Shown here piece by piece: positions 33,833 to 41,425 of a DNA stretch of 64,000 nucleotides (the first letter of the stretch is position 1; each line of letters starts with the position of its first letter). Both the position numbers and the translations under genes were made by a program. A model generated the notes under the pieces. It was not told the DNA's origin and ran no database searches. It worked only from the letters and a program-made list of their open reading frames with translations. Source of the stretch: Gracilibacillus salitolerans (lineage in GTDB: Bacteria; Bacillota; Bacilli; Bacillales; Amphibacillaceae); the NCBI RefSeq assembly GCF_009650095.1, contig NZ_CP045915.1, positions 3,286,001-3,350,000 of the forward strand, written 5' to 3'.

Positions 33833-35101
33833 CTAGACTAGATATTCACCACCCGGATATAATGTAACAGAATATAATCGTTTACTCTGTAGTTGTGTTC
33901 TTCCACTTTTCACAGAAAGATCTATATATTCACTTCCATATACATAAGCTGTTGTTTGATCATAAATGATAACTTGATCTTTTCCACTTCTAATAAGATC
34001 ACCAAACACTAAATAGCCATCTTTAGGAAATGTTGTTACTACATTTTTATATCCATCATAGATTGTTGGATATACATTATCTCCTCTCCTGTAGGCTATA
34101 ATATAATCTAGATCATTATCGTCCCAATTATTAATGGTATCGATAATGGTTAACCAACCGCCTGTATCTCTATTTTCTTTCCAAATTTCTTGCCCATTTG
34201 CATCTAACAGAAAGATCCCATCTTTCCCATCTGAATAGCTGGAACCGCGTATAATTCTGTCTAACCCTGCCATTTGTAATCCTGGTAGATCATTTCTAAA
34301 TTTACCTAAACAAATATGTTGTGATTCAATCGAGTCATTATATCGCCAACATTCATTTCCTTTCCAATCATATAAAACAGTTACACTACCACCAATTACT
34401 ATCTGATTTTCACTTGTTTCTGATTGGACTTTCCCTACCCATATACAATCCGCATGGTCGTCTAGATTATGACAAGACCATAACAATTGACCATCTGAAC
34501 TTAAAAAATCATAACCTGCCATTACTTCATCTTTACTATCACTATTAAAATCGAATACCCATGGAAAATGCCCGATATTTCCTTTATGTGTCCACAACAA
34601 CTCGAATTCGTTATTAAGTGCCCACATTTGATGATACCTATCTTTTAAAATGATATCTTGTGGAAACGAATTTCCTGTTAAATTCGCAATGATAATACAA
34701 TCATGTGCTTTTTCACTCGGTAATGCATAGCTTTTTTTCGTTTGGCCTGTTGTACCATCAAGGATGAAGAATTGTTTTTCCATCACACAGAGGACTTCAT
34801 TATAACCATCCCCATCAATATCATAGATTTGTACAGGATAATCACTACCAGGACCACCTGGTGTTTTACTTGGCGTACCAACTTGCCACAAAACATTTCC
34901 TTCTAAATCAAACGCTGTCATTGCTACTACTTGATGCGGTACATATCTATCATCAATACCTCCATCAGGTTGAACCATTAGCAAGTCCATTCTTCCATCT
35001 CCAGTCAAATCACCGAGAAACATTTTGCAATTTTTACCGGATTTTGATAAATCAATTTTACTTAATAGTACTGGTTCTGTTTCTGTTTGTGTTCTCGTCA
35101 T
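33833..35101 (-). CDS. FG-GAP/beta-propeller protein, PL11-like, cytoplasmic
   Basis: A 422-residue all-beta protein with repeated blades, several holding calcium-type loops: DLTGDGRMD (about 31-39), DIDGDGYNE and DFNSDSKDE. This is the pattern of FG-GAP/VCBS propellers and of PL11 rhamnogalacturonan lyases (YesW/YesX), although those are about 600 residues and secreted; this one is shorter and lacks a signal peptide. It ends the LplABC-YesU-YesL run, 20 bases after yesL, so a role on imported rhamnogalacturonan pieces is likely but inferred. Catalytic residues could not be confirmed. Confidence 0.6.
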   Translation of the reverse strand: MTRTQTETEPVLLSKIDLSKSGKNCKMFLGDLTGDGRMDLLMVQPDGGIDDRYVPHQVVAMTAFDLEGNVLWQVGTPSKTPGGPGSDYPVQIYDIDGDGYNEVLCVMEKQFFILDGTTGQTKKSYALPSEKAHDCIIIANLTGNSFPQDIILKDRYHQMWALNNEFELLWTHKGNIGHFPWVFDFNSDSKDEVMAGYDFLSSDGQLLWSCHNLDDHADCIWVGKVQSETSENQIVIGGSVTVLYDWKGNECWRYNDSIESQHICLGKFRNDLPGLQMAGLDRIIRGSSYSDGKDGIFLLDANGQEIWKENRDTGGWLTIIDTINNWDDNDLDYIIAYRRGDNVYPTIYDGYKNVVTTFPKDGYLVFGDLIRSGKDQVIIYDQTTAYVYGSEYIDLSVKSGRTQLQSKRLYSVTLYPGGEYLV

Positions 35102-35121
35102 TTATTAATCTCCTTCACATA

Positions 35122-35763
35122 TTACGCTTCAGTTTCTTGAAGCTGTTCTTGTTTTATTTCTAACCTTAGAAATGTACGATAGCTGATCCACATAATGACT
35201 AAACTAGATAAACTACCACCAAAGAAAAATAGGAATACTGGTAACATAAAATACAAATAGTATAAGGTTAAACATGCTGCTATTAAATAAATGGTTCGTA
35301 TAGGTGAATAAATCGTAATAAGAATTGCATTTTTAAAATAATTATATAATTTGTTATCATAATGGACATACATCGGAAAAATATAAGCAACCATAATTCC
35401 AAAGACAATGGAAACAATTATTAACACATTTTTTATCGTTTGCTGCATCCACTCATTGTCCAATTGTAAAAAATTGATATTTATATATAACATATAAGTA
35501 AATAGAAGAATGAGAAGACCTAATCCATTTGCTCGCTTAAATTCTTTTTTAAAAGTTTGCCAAAATACTTTAAAAGCAGGTATATCCTCTTCACCTTTGG
35601 CCCATCTTCTAAAAATTGTAAACATTGCAACAGTACTTGGACCAATACCAAATATAATAGCACCTGCAAGAGTAAAACAAACCCATAAAAAATTCACATA
35701 TAATAACAACAGGACGGTTTCCCCAAAGAAATAAAATTTACTAATAAATCCATTCCCTAACAT
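35122..35763 (-). CDS. yesL: YesL-type DUF624 membrane protein
   Basis: A 213-residue membrane protein with five hydrophobic segments. The N-terminal FWLVCFTLAGAIIFGIGPSTVA-like segment and FRRWAKGEEDIPAFKVFWQTFKKEFKRAN loop are typical of DUF624/YesL proteins, which accompany LplABC-type sugar importers in Bacillaceae. The family function is unknown; association with the transport complex is assumed. Gaps of 14 bases to yesU and 20 to the propeller gene indicate one operon. Confidence 0.88.
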   Translation of the reverse strand: MLGNGFISKFYFFGETVLLLLYVNFLWVCFTLAGAIIFGIGPSTVAMFTIFRRWAKGEEDIPAFKVFWQTFKKEFKRANGLGLLILLFTYMLYININFLQLDNEWMQQTIKNVLIIVSIVFGIMVAYIFPMYVHYDNKLYNYFKNAILITIYSPIRTIYLIAACLTLYYLYFMLPVFLFFFGGSLSSLVIMWISYRTFLRLEIKQEQLQETEA

Positions 35764-35777
35764 ATAAATTCCCCCTA

Positions 35778-36473
35778 TTAGGTTTTCTTCGTGACTTTCT
35801 TAATAGAAAGATTCGCATAAGCTGCTTTCATAGGTGCCATTTGTCTAAAACCTATCTTTCCCCCTTGATATATCGGTCCATAAGTTGATCCATCATCTTC
35901 CCATTCAAGTACATGTAAGTCATTAATATAAAAATGAACGAATTGCTCGTATTTTATCAGTTTCATATGATATGGATTGATAGCATCTTCTACTGGTGGT
36001 AATGGATCCGCTGCTTGTGTTACTAAATGAAATCCATGACTTTTACGTAAATTACATGTCCGAAAAGCACGTTCTTCTGCATGTTTATGTCTAAAATAGG
36101 ATAGATGTAATGTATTTATCATACCGGAATGGTAGTCTGGATAATAACCTGTTCGTTTCGGCAGTGATGAGTCAAAAATATCTTCACCATTTCTTCCTGT
36201 TGCAGCAAAGAACATCATACAAAGACCTGGTTCTTCTAGTGGATAAAAATCCCATTCTATCATAATATGATCTGGAAATTCGACCGGACACCATAACAAC
36301 CAATGAGCATGGTCACCATATTCTTCTGGATCTAACTTATTCTCTAATAATAATTTATTATTCCATGTACTTGTTTTTACCTGCCCTTCTTTTACCCAAT
36401 CCTCAACAGAATCTGCTCCGGTTAGTGGATTTTCGTATATAGTTTTTTGTGCTTTAAAGGTTATATTTTTCAC
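35778..36473 (-). CDS. yesU: YesU-type DUF1961 protein
   Basis: A 231-residue soluble jelly-roll-type protein matching B. subtilis YesU (DUF1961, about 220 residues). Features include HWLLWCPVEFPDHIMIEWDFYP, PGLCMMFFAATG and a C-terminal YQGGKIGFRQMAPMKAAYANL concanavalin-like strand set. Its role in rhamnogalacturonan use is established only by gene context; activity unknown. No signal peptide. Confidence 0.87.
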   Translation of the reverse strand: MKNITFKAQKTIYENPLTGADSVEDWVKEGQVKTSTWNNKLLLENKLDPEEYGDHAHWLLWCPVEFPDHIMIEWDFYPLEEPGLCMMFFAATGRNGEDIFDSSLPKRTGYYPDYHSGMINTLHLSYFRHKHAEERAFRTCNLRKSHGFHLVTQAADPLPPVEDAINPYHMKLIKYEQFVHFYINDLHVLEWEDDGSTYGPIYQGGKIGFRQMAPMKAAYANLSIKKVTKKT

Positions 36474-36621
36474 TATTCTTTTCCTCCAATTCTAAAAAAA
36501 TATTTTCCACAATCATTTATTAAATTAAAATCCAAAAGTATTTACTGCTTAAGAGAAAGACGGAAACAAACAACTACCTTACTTAAATGATAGTCATTTG
36601 TTCTAATCCTTCTTATTCTTA

Positions 36622-36653
36622 GGGCAGAAGTATCACTTTAGTTACTACTGCCC
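36622..36653 (-). terminator. hairpin between lplC and yesU
   Basis: GGGCAG and CTGCCC pair, with inner AGTA/TACT, in the 204-base gap. No T run follows on the minus strand, so it may be a processing or stabilising hairpin, or a weak attenuator. Confidence 0.45.
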
Positions 36654-36677
36654 AAGTTAATAATTTTCCATTATATA

Positions 36678-37556
36678 CTATCCTTTCACGGAACCAAGCA
36701 TTACGCCTTTGGCAAAATGTTTTTGTAAAAACGGATAGAATAATAATATAGGAATTGTTGCTACAACGATAACCGCTAACTTTATAGACTCTTCTGGTGG
36801 CTCATATAATGAAGCTTCTTGTAAATCACCCAATCCTGAATTTGCAACCATTACTAGCTGTTGAAGTAATAATTGAATCGGCCATTTAGTTGTATCAGTC
36901 AAGTAAAGTAATGCGTTGAAGAAATCATTCCAATAAAATACAGCATAAAACAATGTAAATGTTGCGATAACTGGCTTAGACAGAGGCAACATAACTCTCC
37001 AGAAAGTTTGAAACTCTGTACAACCGTCAATTTTTGATGAATCTTCTAATTCTTGAGGCAATTGTTGGAAAAATGTCTTTACTATGATTAAATTAAATGG
37101 ATTAATAGCCATAGGTAATATTAAAGCCCAGATAGAATCTAATAATCCTAAATTTTTCACAAGTAAATAAGTAGGTATCATTCCTCCGTTAAATAACATA
37201 GAGAATAAAATTAGATTTAAAAGTAAATTACGACCAACCATATTTTTTCTTGATAACGGATAAGCCATGGTCAACGTTAATATCATACTAAGAATCGTTC
37301 CTACCACTGTTACTAGTATAGAGATACCTAAACTACGAATTACCGCATTTGTAGAAAATATATATTCATATGCAACCGTTGTAAATTCATTTGGAATTAG
37401 AAAAAATGATCTTGTTGCAAGTTCTGATTCTGATGCAAAAGAACCAGCTATTACATATAAAAACGGTACTACAGTTACAATCCCGACAATTGCTAAAAAT
37501 ATATGATTAAAAACATCAAATACTTTACCGGAACTTGTATTATGCATTCGGTGCAT
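36678..37556 (-). CDS. lplC: LplC-type carbohydrate ABC permease
   Basis: A 292-residue permease with six membrane segments, from the LplC/YtcP branch. The EAA loop reads ELEDSSKIDGCTEFQTFWRVMLPLSKP (about 180-206), the contact with the ATPase. With the LplB- and LplA-like proteins it forms an importer for large oligosaccharides, here probably unsaturated rhamnogalacturonan fragments. No ATPase gene is present, so it uses a shared MsmX/MsmK-type ATPase. The C-terminal FAKGVMLGSVKG is family-typical. Confidence 0.92.
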   Translation of the reverse strand: MHRMHNTSSGKVFDVFNHIFLAIVGIVTVVPFLYVIAGSFASESELATRSFFLIPNEFTTVAYEYIFSTNAVIRSLGISILVTVVGTILSMILTLTMAYPLSRKNMVGRNLLLNLILFSMLFNGGMIPTYLLVKNLGLLDSIWALILPMAINPFNLIIVKTFFQQLPQELEDSSKIDGCTEFQTFWRVMLPLSKPVIATFTLFYAVFYWNDFFNALLYLTDTTKWPIQLLLQQLVMVANSGLGDLQEASLYEPPEESIKLAVIVVATIPILLFYPFLQKHFAKGVMLGSVKG

Positions 37557-37593
37557 TTAAATTCCTCCTCTTCAATCCATTCGTATTACCACA

Positions 37594-38547
37594 TTAAAAT
37601 AAACCGCTTTCTCCTGCTTTCTTAGCTAGTCTATCTGCACCAACTATAAGTACAATACCTACAATAGATTTAAATAGACCTACGGCAGTACTATAACTAA
37701 ATGCTCCCTCGGTAATACCAACGAAGTATACATACGTATCAAATACATCTGCAACACTACGGTTTAATGAGTTTGACATTAAGTAAATTTGTTGGAAACC
37801 TGTATCAAGAAAGTTACCTAATCTTAAAATTAATAAAATAACAATTGTACTTCGTATCGCTGGTAATGTGACATGCCATAATCTACGGAAACGACCTGCC
37901 CCGTCAACAATAGCTGCTTCATACTGTTCTTGATCCACACTAGCTAATGCTGCGAGGAAGATTACTGTACCCCAACCTGTTTCTTTCCAAATAATTTGAC
38001 CCATAATCATTGGTCTAAACCAATCAGGGCTTGACAAGAAATTAATCTCTTTGCCTACTATACTTGATATTAACTCGTTTACTACACCACCACTTGTTGT
38101 TAAGAATACATAGCTGATACTTGCAATAATTACCCATGACATAAAGTGTGGAACATATACGAGTGTTTGCAATGTACGTTTATAAAAGCTTAACCTAATT
38201 TCATTAAGCATCAATGATAAAATAATTGGTGCTGGGAAGAAAAATATAAGATCATATAACGCAAGTATAAACGTGTTCCTTAGTAATCGTAGAAAGTCAG
38301 GATTTGTAAAGAAGTAATGGAAATGTTCAAAACCTACCCATTCACTTTCCCGTACGCCCAAAAATGGTGAATAATCCTGGAAAGCTATAACTATTCCCCA
38401 CATTGGGAAATATTTAAATATGATAAAATAGAATAACCCAGGTAACACCATAAAATATAACCATTTTTCTTTTGATATTCGTTGCCATTTACTTTTCTTA
38501 TTCTTTTGTACTGCGCTGTTTATTTTATTTTCATGTACATTTTCCAT
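37594..38547 (-). CDS. lplB: LplB-type carbohydrate ABC permease
   Basis: A 317-residue permease with six membrane segments and the EAA loop YEAAIVDGAGRFRRLWHVTLPAIRS. The N terminus WQRISKEKWLYFMVLPGLFYFIIFKYFPMWG is typical of the LplB/YteP group. It lies between the binding protein (with an attenuator hairpin in the gap) and lplC (37 bases). No dedicated ATPase. Confidence 0.93.
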   Translation of the reverse strand: MENVHENKINSAVQKNKKSKWQRISKEKWLYFMVLPGLFYFIIFKYFPMWGIVIAFQDYSPFLGVRESEWVGFEHFHYFFTNPDFLRLLRNTFILALYDLIFFFPAPIILSLMLNEIRLSFYKRTLQTLVYVPHFMSWVIIASISYVFLTTSGGVVNELISSIVGKEINFLSSPDWFRPMIMGQIIWKETGWGTVIFLAALASVDQEQYEAAIVDGAGRFRRLWHVTLPAIRSTIVILLILRLGNFLDTGFQQIYLMSNSLNRSVADVFDTYVYFVGITEGAFSYSTAVGLFKSIVGIVLIVGADRLAKKAGESGLF

Positions 38548-38577
38548 CGAATCCCCTCTTAATGTGTAATTTGATGT

Positions 38578-38605
38578 AAAAAGCAGGTTACAAAACCTGC
38601 TTTTT
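38578..38605 (-). terminator. attenuator between lplA and lplB
   Basis: AAAAAGCAGGTT pairs perfectly with AACCTGCTTTTT around a 4-base loop, giving a stem with T run on the minus strand between the binding-protein and permease genes. Partial termination here would give more binding protein than permease. Confidence 0.85.
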
Positions 38606-38624
38606 ACAAGTTATTTCAATATTT

Positions 38625-40172
38625 TTATTGAGCGTCTTGATGTAATTGATTAATTTCTTCTATATAATCTGTACCACCATTGTTTTTCCAACGCTCAATC
38701 TCTTGTTCTAATCCCGCTTCATCTATTTGCCCAACAATATATTTGATCCGAGCATCGTTTATAATAGTATCAAGCTGTTGACCCTTTTTAGAATATACTT
38801 CAGAAATATATGCTTCAGCAGGGTTAGCAACAACAATATCTTCATTCTCTATCTTTAATTCATTCTCTAACTGATGCAATGGTGTATTTTCAGATTTTAT
38901 TGATTTTGCTTCTGGTAAATACATTAACATTTGATTAAAGCCATCAATTTCTTGTTGTAGACCTGGATTATCTTTGACAAGTGATTGATATTCTCCGTCT
39001 TCCCCAGAATAATGCTCCCCTTCAATACCATTTTCTGCCATTATTTGCATTTCTTCATCATTCATTTTATCCAGGAAGTCAAGCACTTGTTTCATTTCTT
39101 CCTCAGATTTCACTGATGTTTTAGAAATTGCAAGCATACCTGAATAACCAGAAGTAGGTAAATTGTGTAATCCTGTTGGACCTTCAACCGCTTTAATTAC
39201 AGTAATTGGATCATCATTCTCAGGTTCTGCATCTACAATTTTTTCTGCAATACGGTGACCTTCATCAAGCACGTTTACTTGAACGCCAGCTTCACCTGCT
39301 ATTACAGGATCAGACCATTGTGCTGGGTCCATTACAGCGAAGTCTTCATTGACAAGTCCTTCATCATAAAGCTTTCTAAAGAAATCTAGCGCTTCTTTGT
39401 AGTTGTCATCCATAAAGGATGGGTATAATTCGCCATTTTCATCTTCGCCCCATTTATTGGGTACGCCAAACCAAGTTTGCATTACATCCCATGGACCTTC
39501 ATACTTTGAAACAACAACACCATACGTATCATCTTGTCCATTTCCATCTGGATCTTCTTCTTTAAATGCTTTTAGCATATTATAAAAATCATCAATTGTT
39601 TCTGGTTCTTCTAAACCAAGGTTTTCTAACCAGTCTTTACGAATAATTACACCATTACGACCTAAATCACGAGTACGAGGAATTCCATAAATGTCTCCAT
39701 TAATCGAGCTATTATCCATTATAATTTCATTTGCCTGACTTAGATTTGGATATTCCTCCAAATAAGGTCCTAGCTCCCAAAATGCTCCGTCTTCTACCGC
39801 ACTTATAAAACTTGGTGATTTGTTAGGGATCATCATAACATGTGGCAAGTCACCTGAAGATAAAGTGATATTGAACTTGTCTTCTAAGTTACTGTTAGGT
39901 ACCCATTCCATTGTAATCTCTTTATTTGTGTAATCTTCTATTTTCTTTAAAACAGGACTATCATCTGTCGGAGGTTCTGTTGAAAAAGTTGGTACAAACA
40001 CACGCAAATGCATTCGTTCTTCAGAGCTTTCACCAGAATCATCTCCCGTTTGTTCACTTCCTGAGTCACTACTATCACCTGCAGTTTCACTATCGTCACT
40101 ACAACCAGTAACTACTATTATTCCAACTACAAATAAAGCCATTAATAAATAACGAAGATATTTTGAATTCAT
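38625..40172 (-). CDS. lplA: LplA-type oligosaccharide-binding lipoprotein
   Basis: A 515-residue lipoprotein: signal peptide ending in the lipobox VTGC (Cys about 24), an acidic Ser/Gly/Asp-rich linker, then the large LplA/YtcQ-type binding fold (ITLSSGDLPHVMMIPN, DPDGNGQDDTYGV). It captures imported oligosaccharides for LplBC. The ATG at 40172 follows GGGAGGGTCAAA and is chosen over one 30 bases upstream. It is the first gene of a six-gene run ending at 33833. A promoter with a cre-like operator lies 128-156 bases upstream. Confidence 0.93.
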   Translation of the reverse strand: MNSKYLRYLLMALFVVGIIVVTGCSDDSETAGDSSDSGSEQTGDDSGESSEERMHLRVFVPTFSTEPPTDDSPVLKKIEDYTNKEITMEWVPNSNLEDKFNITLSSGDLPHVMMIPNKSPSFISAVEDGAFWELGPYLEEYPNLSQANEIIMDNSSINGDIYGIPRTRDLGRNGVIIRKDWLENLGLEEPETIDDFYNMLKAFKEEDPDGNGQDDTYGVVVSKYEGPWDVMQTWFGVPNKWGEDENGELYPSFMDDNYKEALDFFRKLYDEGLVNEDFAVMDPAQWSDPVIAGEAGVQVNVLDEGHRIAEKIVDAEPENDDPITVIKAVEGPTGLHNLPTSGYSGMLAISKTSVKSEEEMKQVLDFLDKMNDEEMQIMAENGIEGEHYSGEDGEYQSLVKDNPGLQQEIDGFNQMLMYLPEAKSIKSENTPLHQLENELKIENEDIVVANPAEAYISEVYSKKGQQLDTIINDARIKYIVGQIDEAGLEQEIERWKNNGGTDYIEEINQLHQDAQ

Positions 40173-40299
40173 TTTGACCCTCCCTGAAATTGACTTAGTC
40201 ATATTAGACTACCACATTCCCTTTTTCTTTCTCACAAAATGAATGCTTTTTCCCCCTTTTCTTTTGAAATTTTGAAAAGGAATATGTGTCGTTAAACCA

Positions 40300-40328
40300 A
40301 ATATAAAACGCTTTCATTTTTCCATCAA
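40300..40328 (-). promoter_or_regulatory. lplA promoter with overlapping cre-like site
   Basis: On the minus strand TTGATG (40328-40323), 17-base spacer and TATATT (40305-40300) fit sigma-A. The cre-like TGAAAGCGTTTTAT (40316-40303) covers the spacer and half of the -10; it matches 12 of 14 consensus positions. CcpA binding there would block RNA polymerase. Confidence 0.65.
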
Positions 40329-40729
40329 TATTCAATTTTTGTTCATTCTAACAAAATTACTGTCTAACCTTGATTAGTAAGGGTTTACATATATGTTTTA
40401 ACACTTTTTTTTGGATATAACACTTTTTTGCAACCTGCAATTAGATGATTCTATACTTTAGAATTTCCAAACAACCAATCGTGTTGATACACATTGCGAA
40501 ATTGTATTAGTTGTTACACATAGAATTACTTCTAATCACTTCTAATTTATTATATTTTGTTGCTCAATTGGCACTGGTGTGAAACAATACTGAAAATCTA
40601 TTAATAAAGTCCCTGCTTTTATCCTAATTCTTGAGCAGAATGAGATATCGATTCCTTTCTATCTAATGCACCCTTTTTTATGGTAATCATTTTACGTTTA
40701 CTTTCATTTCTCTTATCCTTTCCCTTTAG
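40329..40729. other. AT-rich intergenic region
   Basis: No ORF with a ribosome site and no recognised motif; it separates the end of the GH2-YesT operon from the lplA promoter. Confidence 0.4.
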
Positions 40730-40765
40730 AAAAAAATCCCCATACTGCATAAGTACGGGGTTTTT
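40730..40765 (-). terminator. terminator of GH2-to-YesT operon
   Basis: On the minus strand CCCCGTAC and GTATGGGG pair (one A-C mismatch) around a 7-base loop and are followed by seven T, 12 bases after the yesT stop. Confidence 0.8.
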
Positions 40766-40776
40766 ATCACAGTTTG

Positions 40777-41403
40777 TTATGATGTTATAATTGATTGTAA
40801 TTGTGTTGCGATGATACTTGCGATTTTATTCGCTCCTTTTTCAGTAAAATGAGTATGGTCAGTCCCATTCACATCAACCATATAAAATGTCCTTGCTTCA
40901 TCAAATCCAATTTCTGTTAAATGATGAATACTCAACGTCATTAAATCTATTAATGGACATCCCTCTTCTTCTGCAACTTCTTTCACTGCATTACAATAAT
41001 CACCAAAATCAGGTAAAAACTCTCCAGAAACATAATGCAGTCGTGCAACAGGCGTAATTAATATCGGAGTAGCTTTGTTTGACCTTGCAACTACTATAAA
41101 TTGCTTTAAAAACTCCTTATAATCTTTGTATGGTTCTGTATATCTTTCTGGTTTTTCTTTGGTTGCATCATTATGACCCATTTGGACAAGAAGATAATCT
41201 CCTGCTGTAATGTTTTTCTCGATTTCTTTTAATCTTCCTTCTTCGATAAACGTCCTAGAACTTCGGCCACCAATGGCATGATTGAATACAGCATATTCGT
41301 TTAAATACTCTGGTAAAAACTGTCCCCATCCTGCTTGTGGAGCATCTTTCTCCTGATAAGTTTGACAAGTAGAATCACTTGCTATGAATAGCCTTGCCTT
41401 CAT
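40777..41403 (-). CDS. yesT: rhamnogalacturonan acetylesterase (SGNH, YesT/RhgT-type)
   Basis: A 208-residue SGNH-hydrolase (CE12 type) that removes acetyl groups from rhamnogalacturonan pieces. Block I is FIASDSTCQTY with the nucleophile Ser, then block II HAIGGRSSRTF, block III GHNDA and block V DHTHF with the catalytic Asp and His. No signal peptide, so it acts inside on imported oligosaccharides. It ends the run that starts at 52311 and is 22 bases after the GH106-type gene. Confidence 0.9.
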   Translation of the reverse strand: MKARLFIASDSTCQTYQEKDAPQAGWGQFLPEYLNEYAVFNHAIGGRSSRTFIEEGRLKEIEKNITAGDYLLVQMGHNDATKEKPERYTEPYKDYKEFLKQFIVVARSNKATPILITPVARLHYVSGEFLPDFGDYCNAVKEVAEEEGCPLIDLMTLSIHHLTEIGFDEARTFYMVDVNGTDHTHFTEKGANKIASIIATQLQSIITS

Positions 41404-41425
41404 TCTCTCATTCCTTTTCTTTTTA

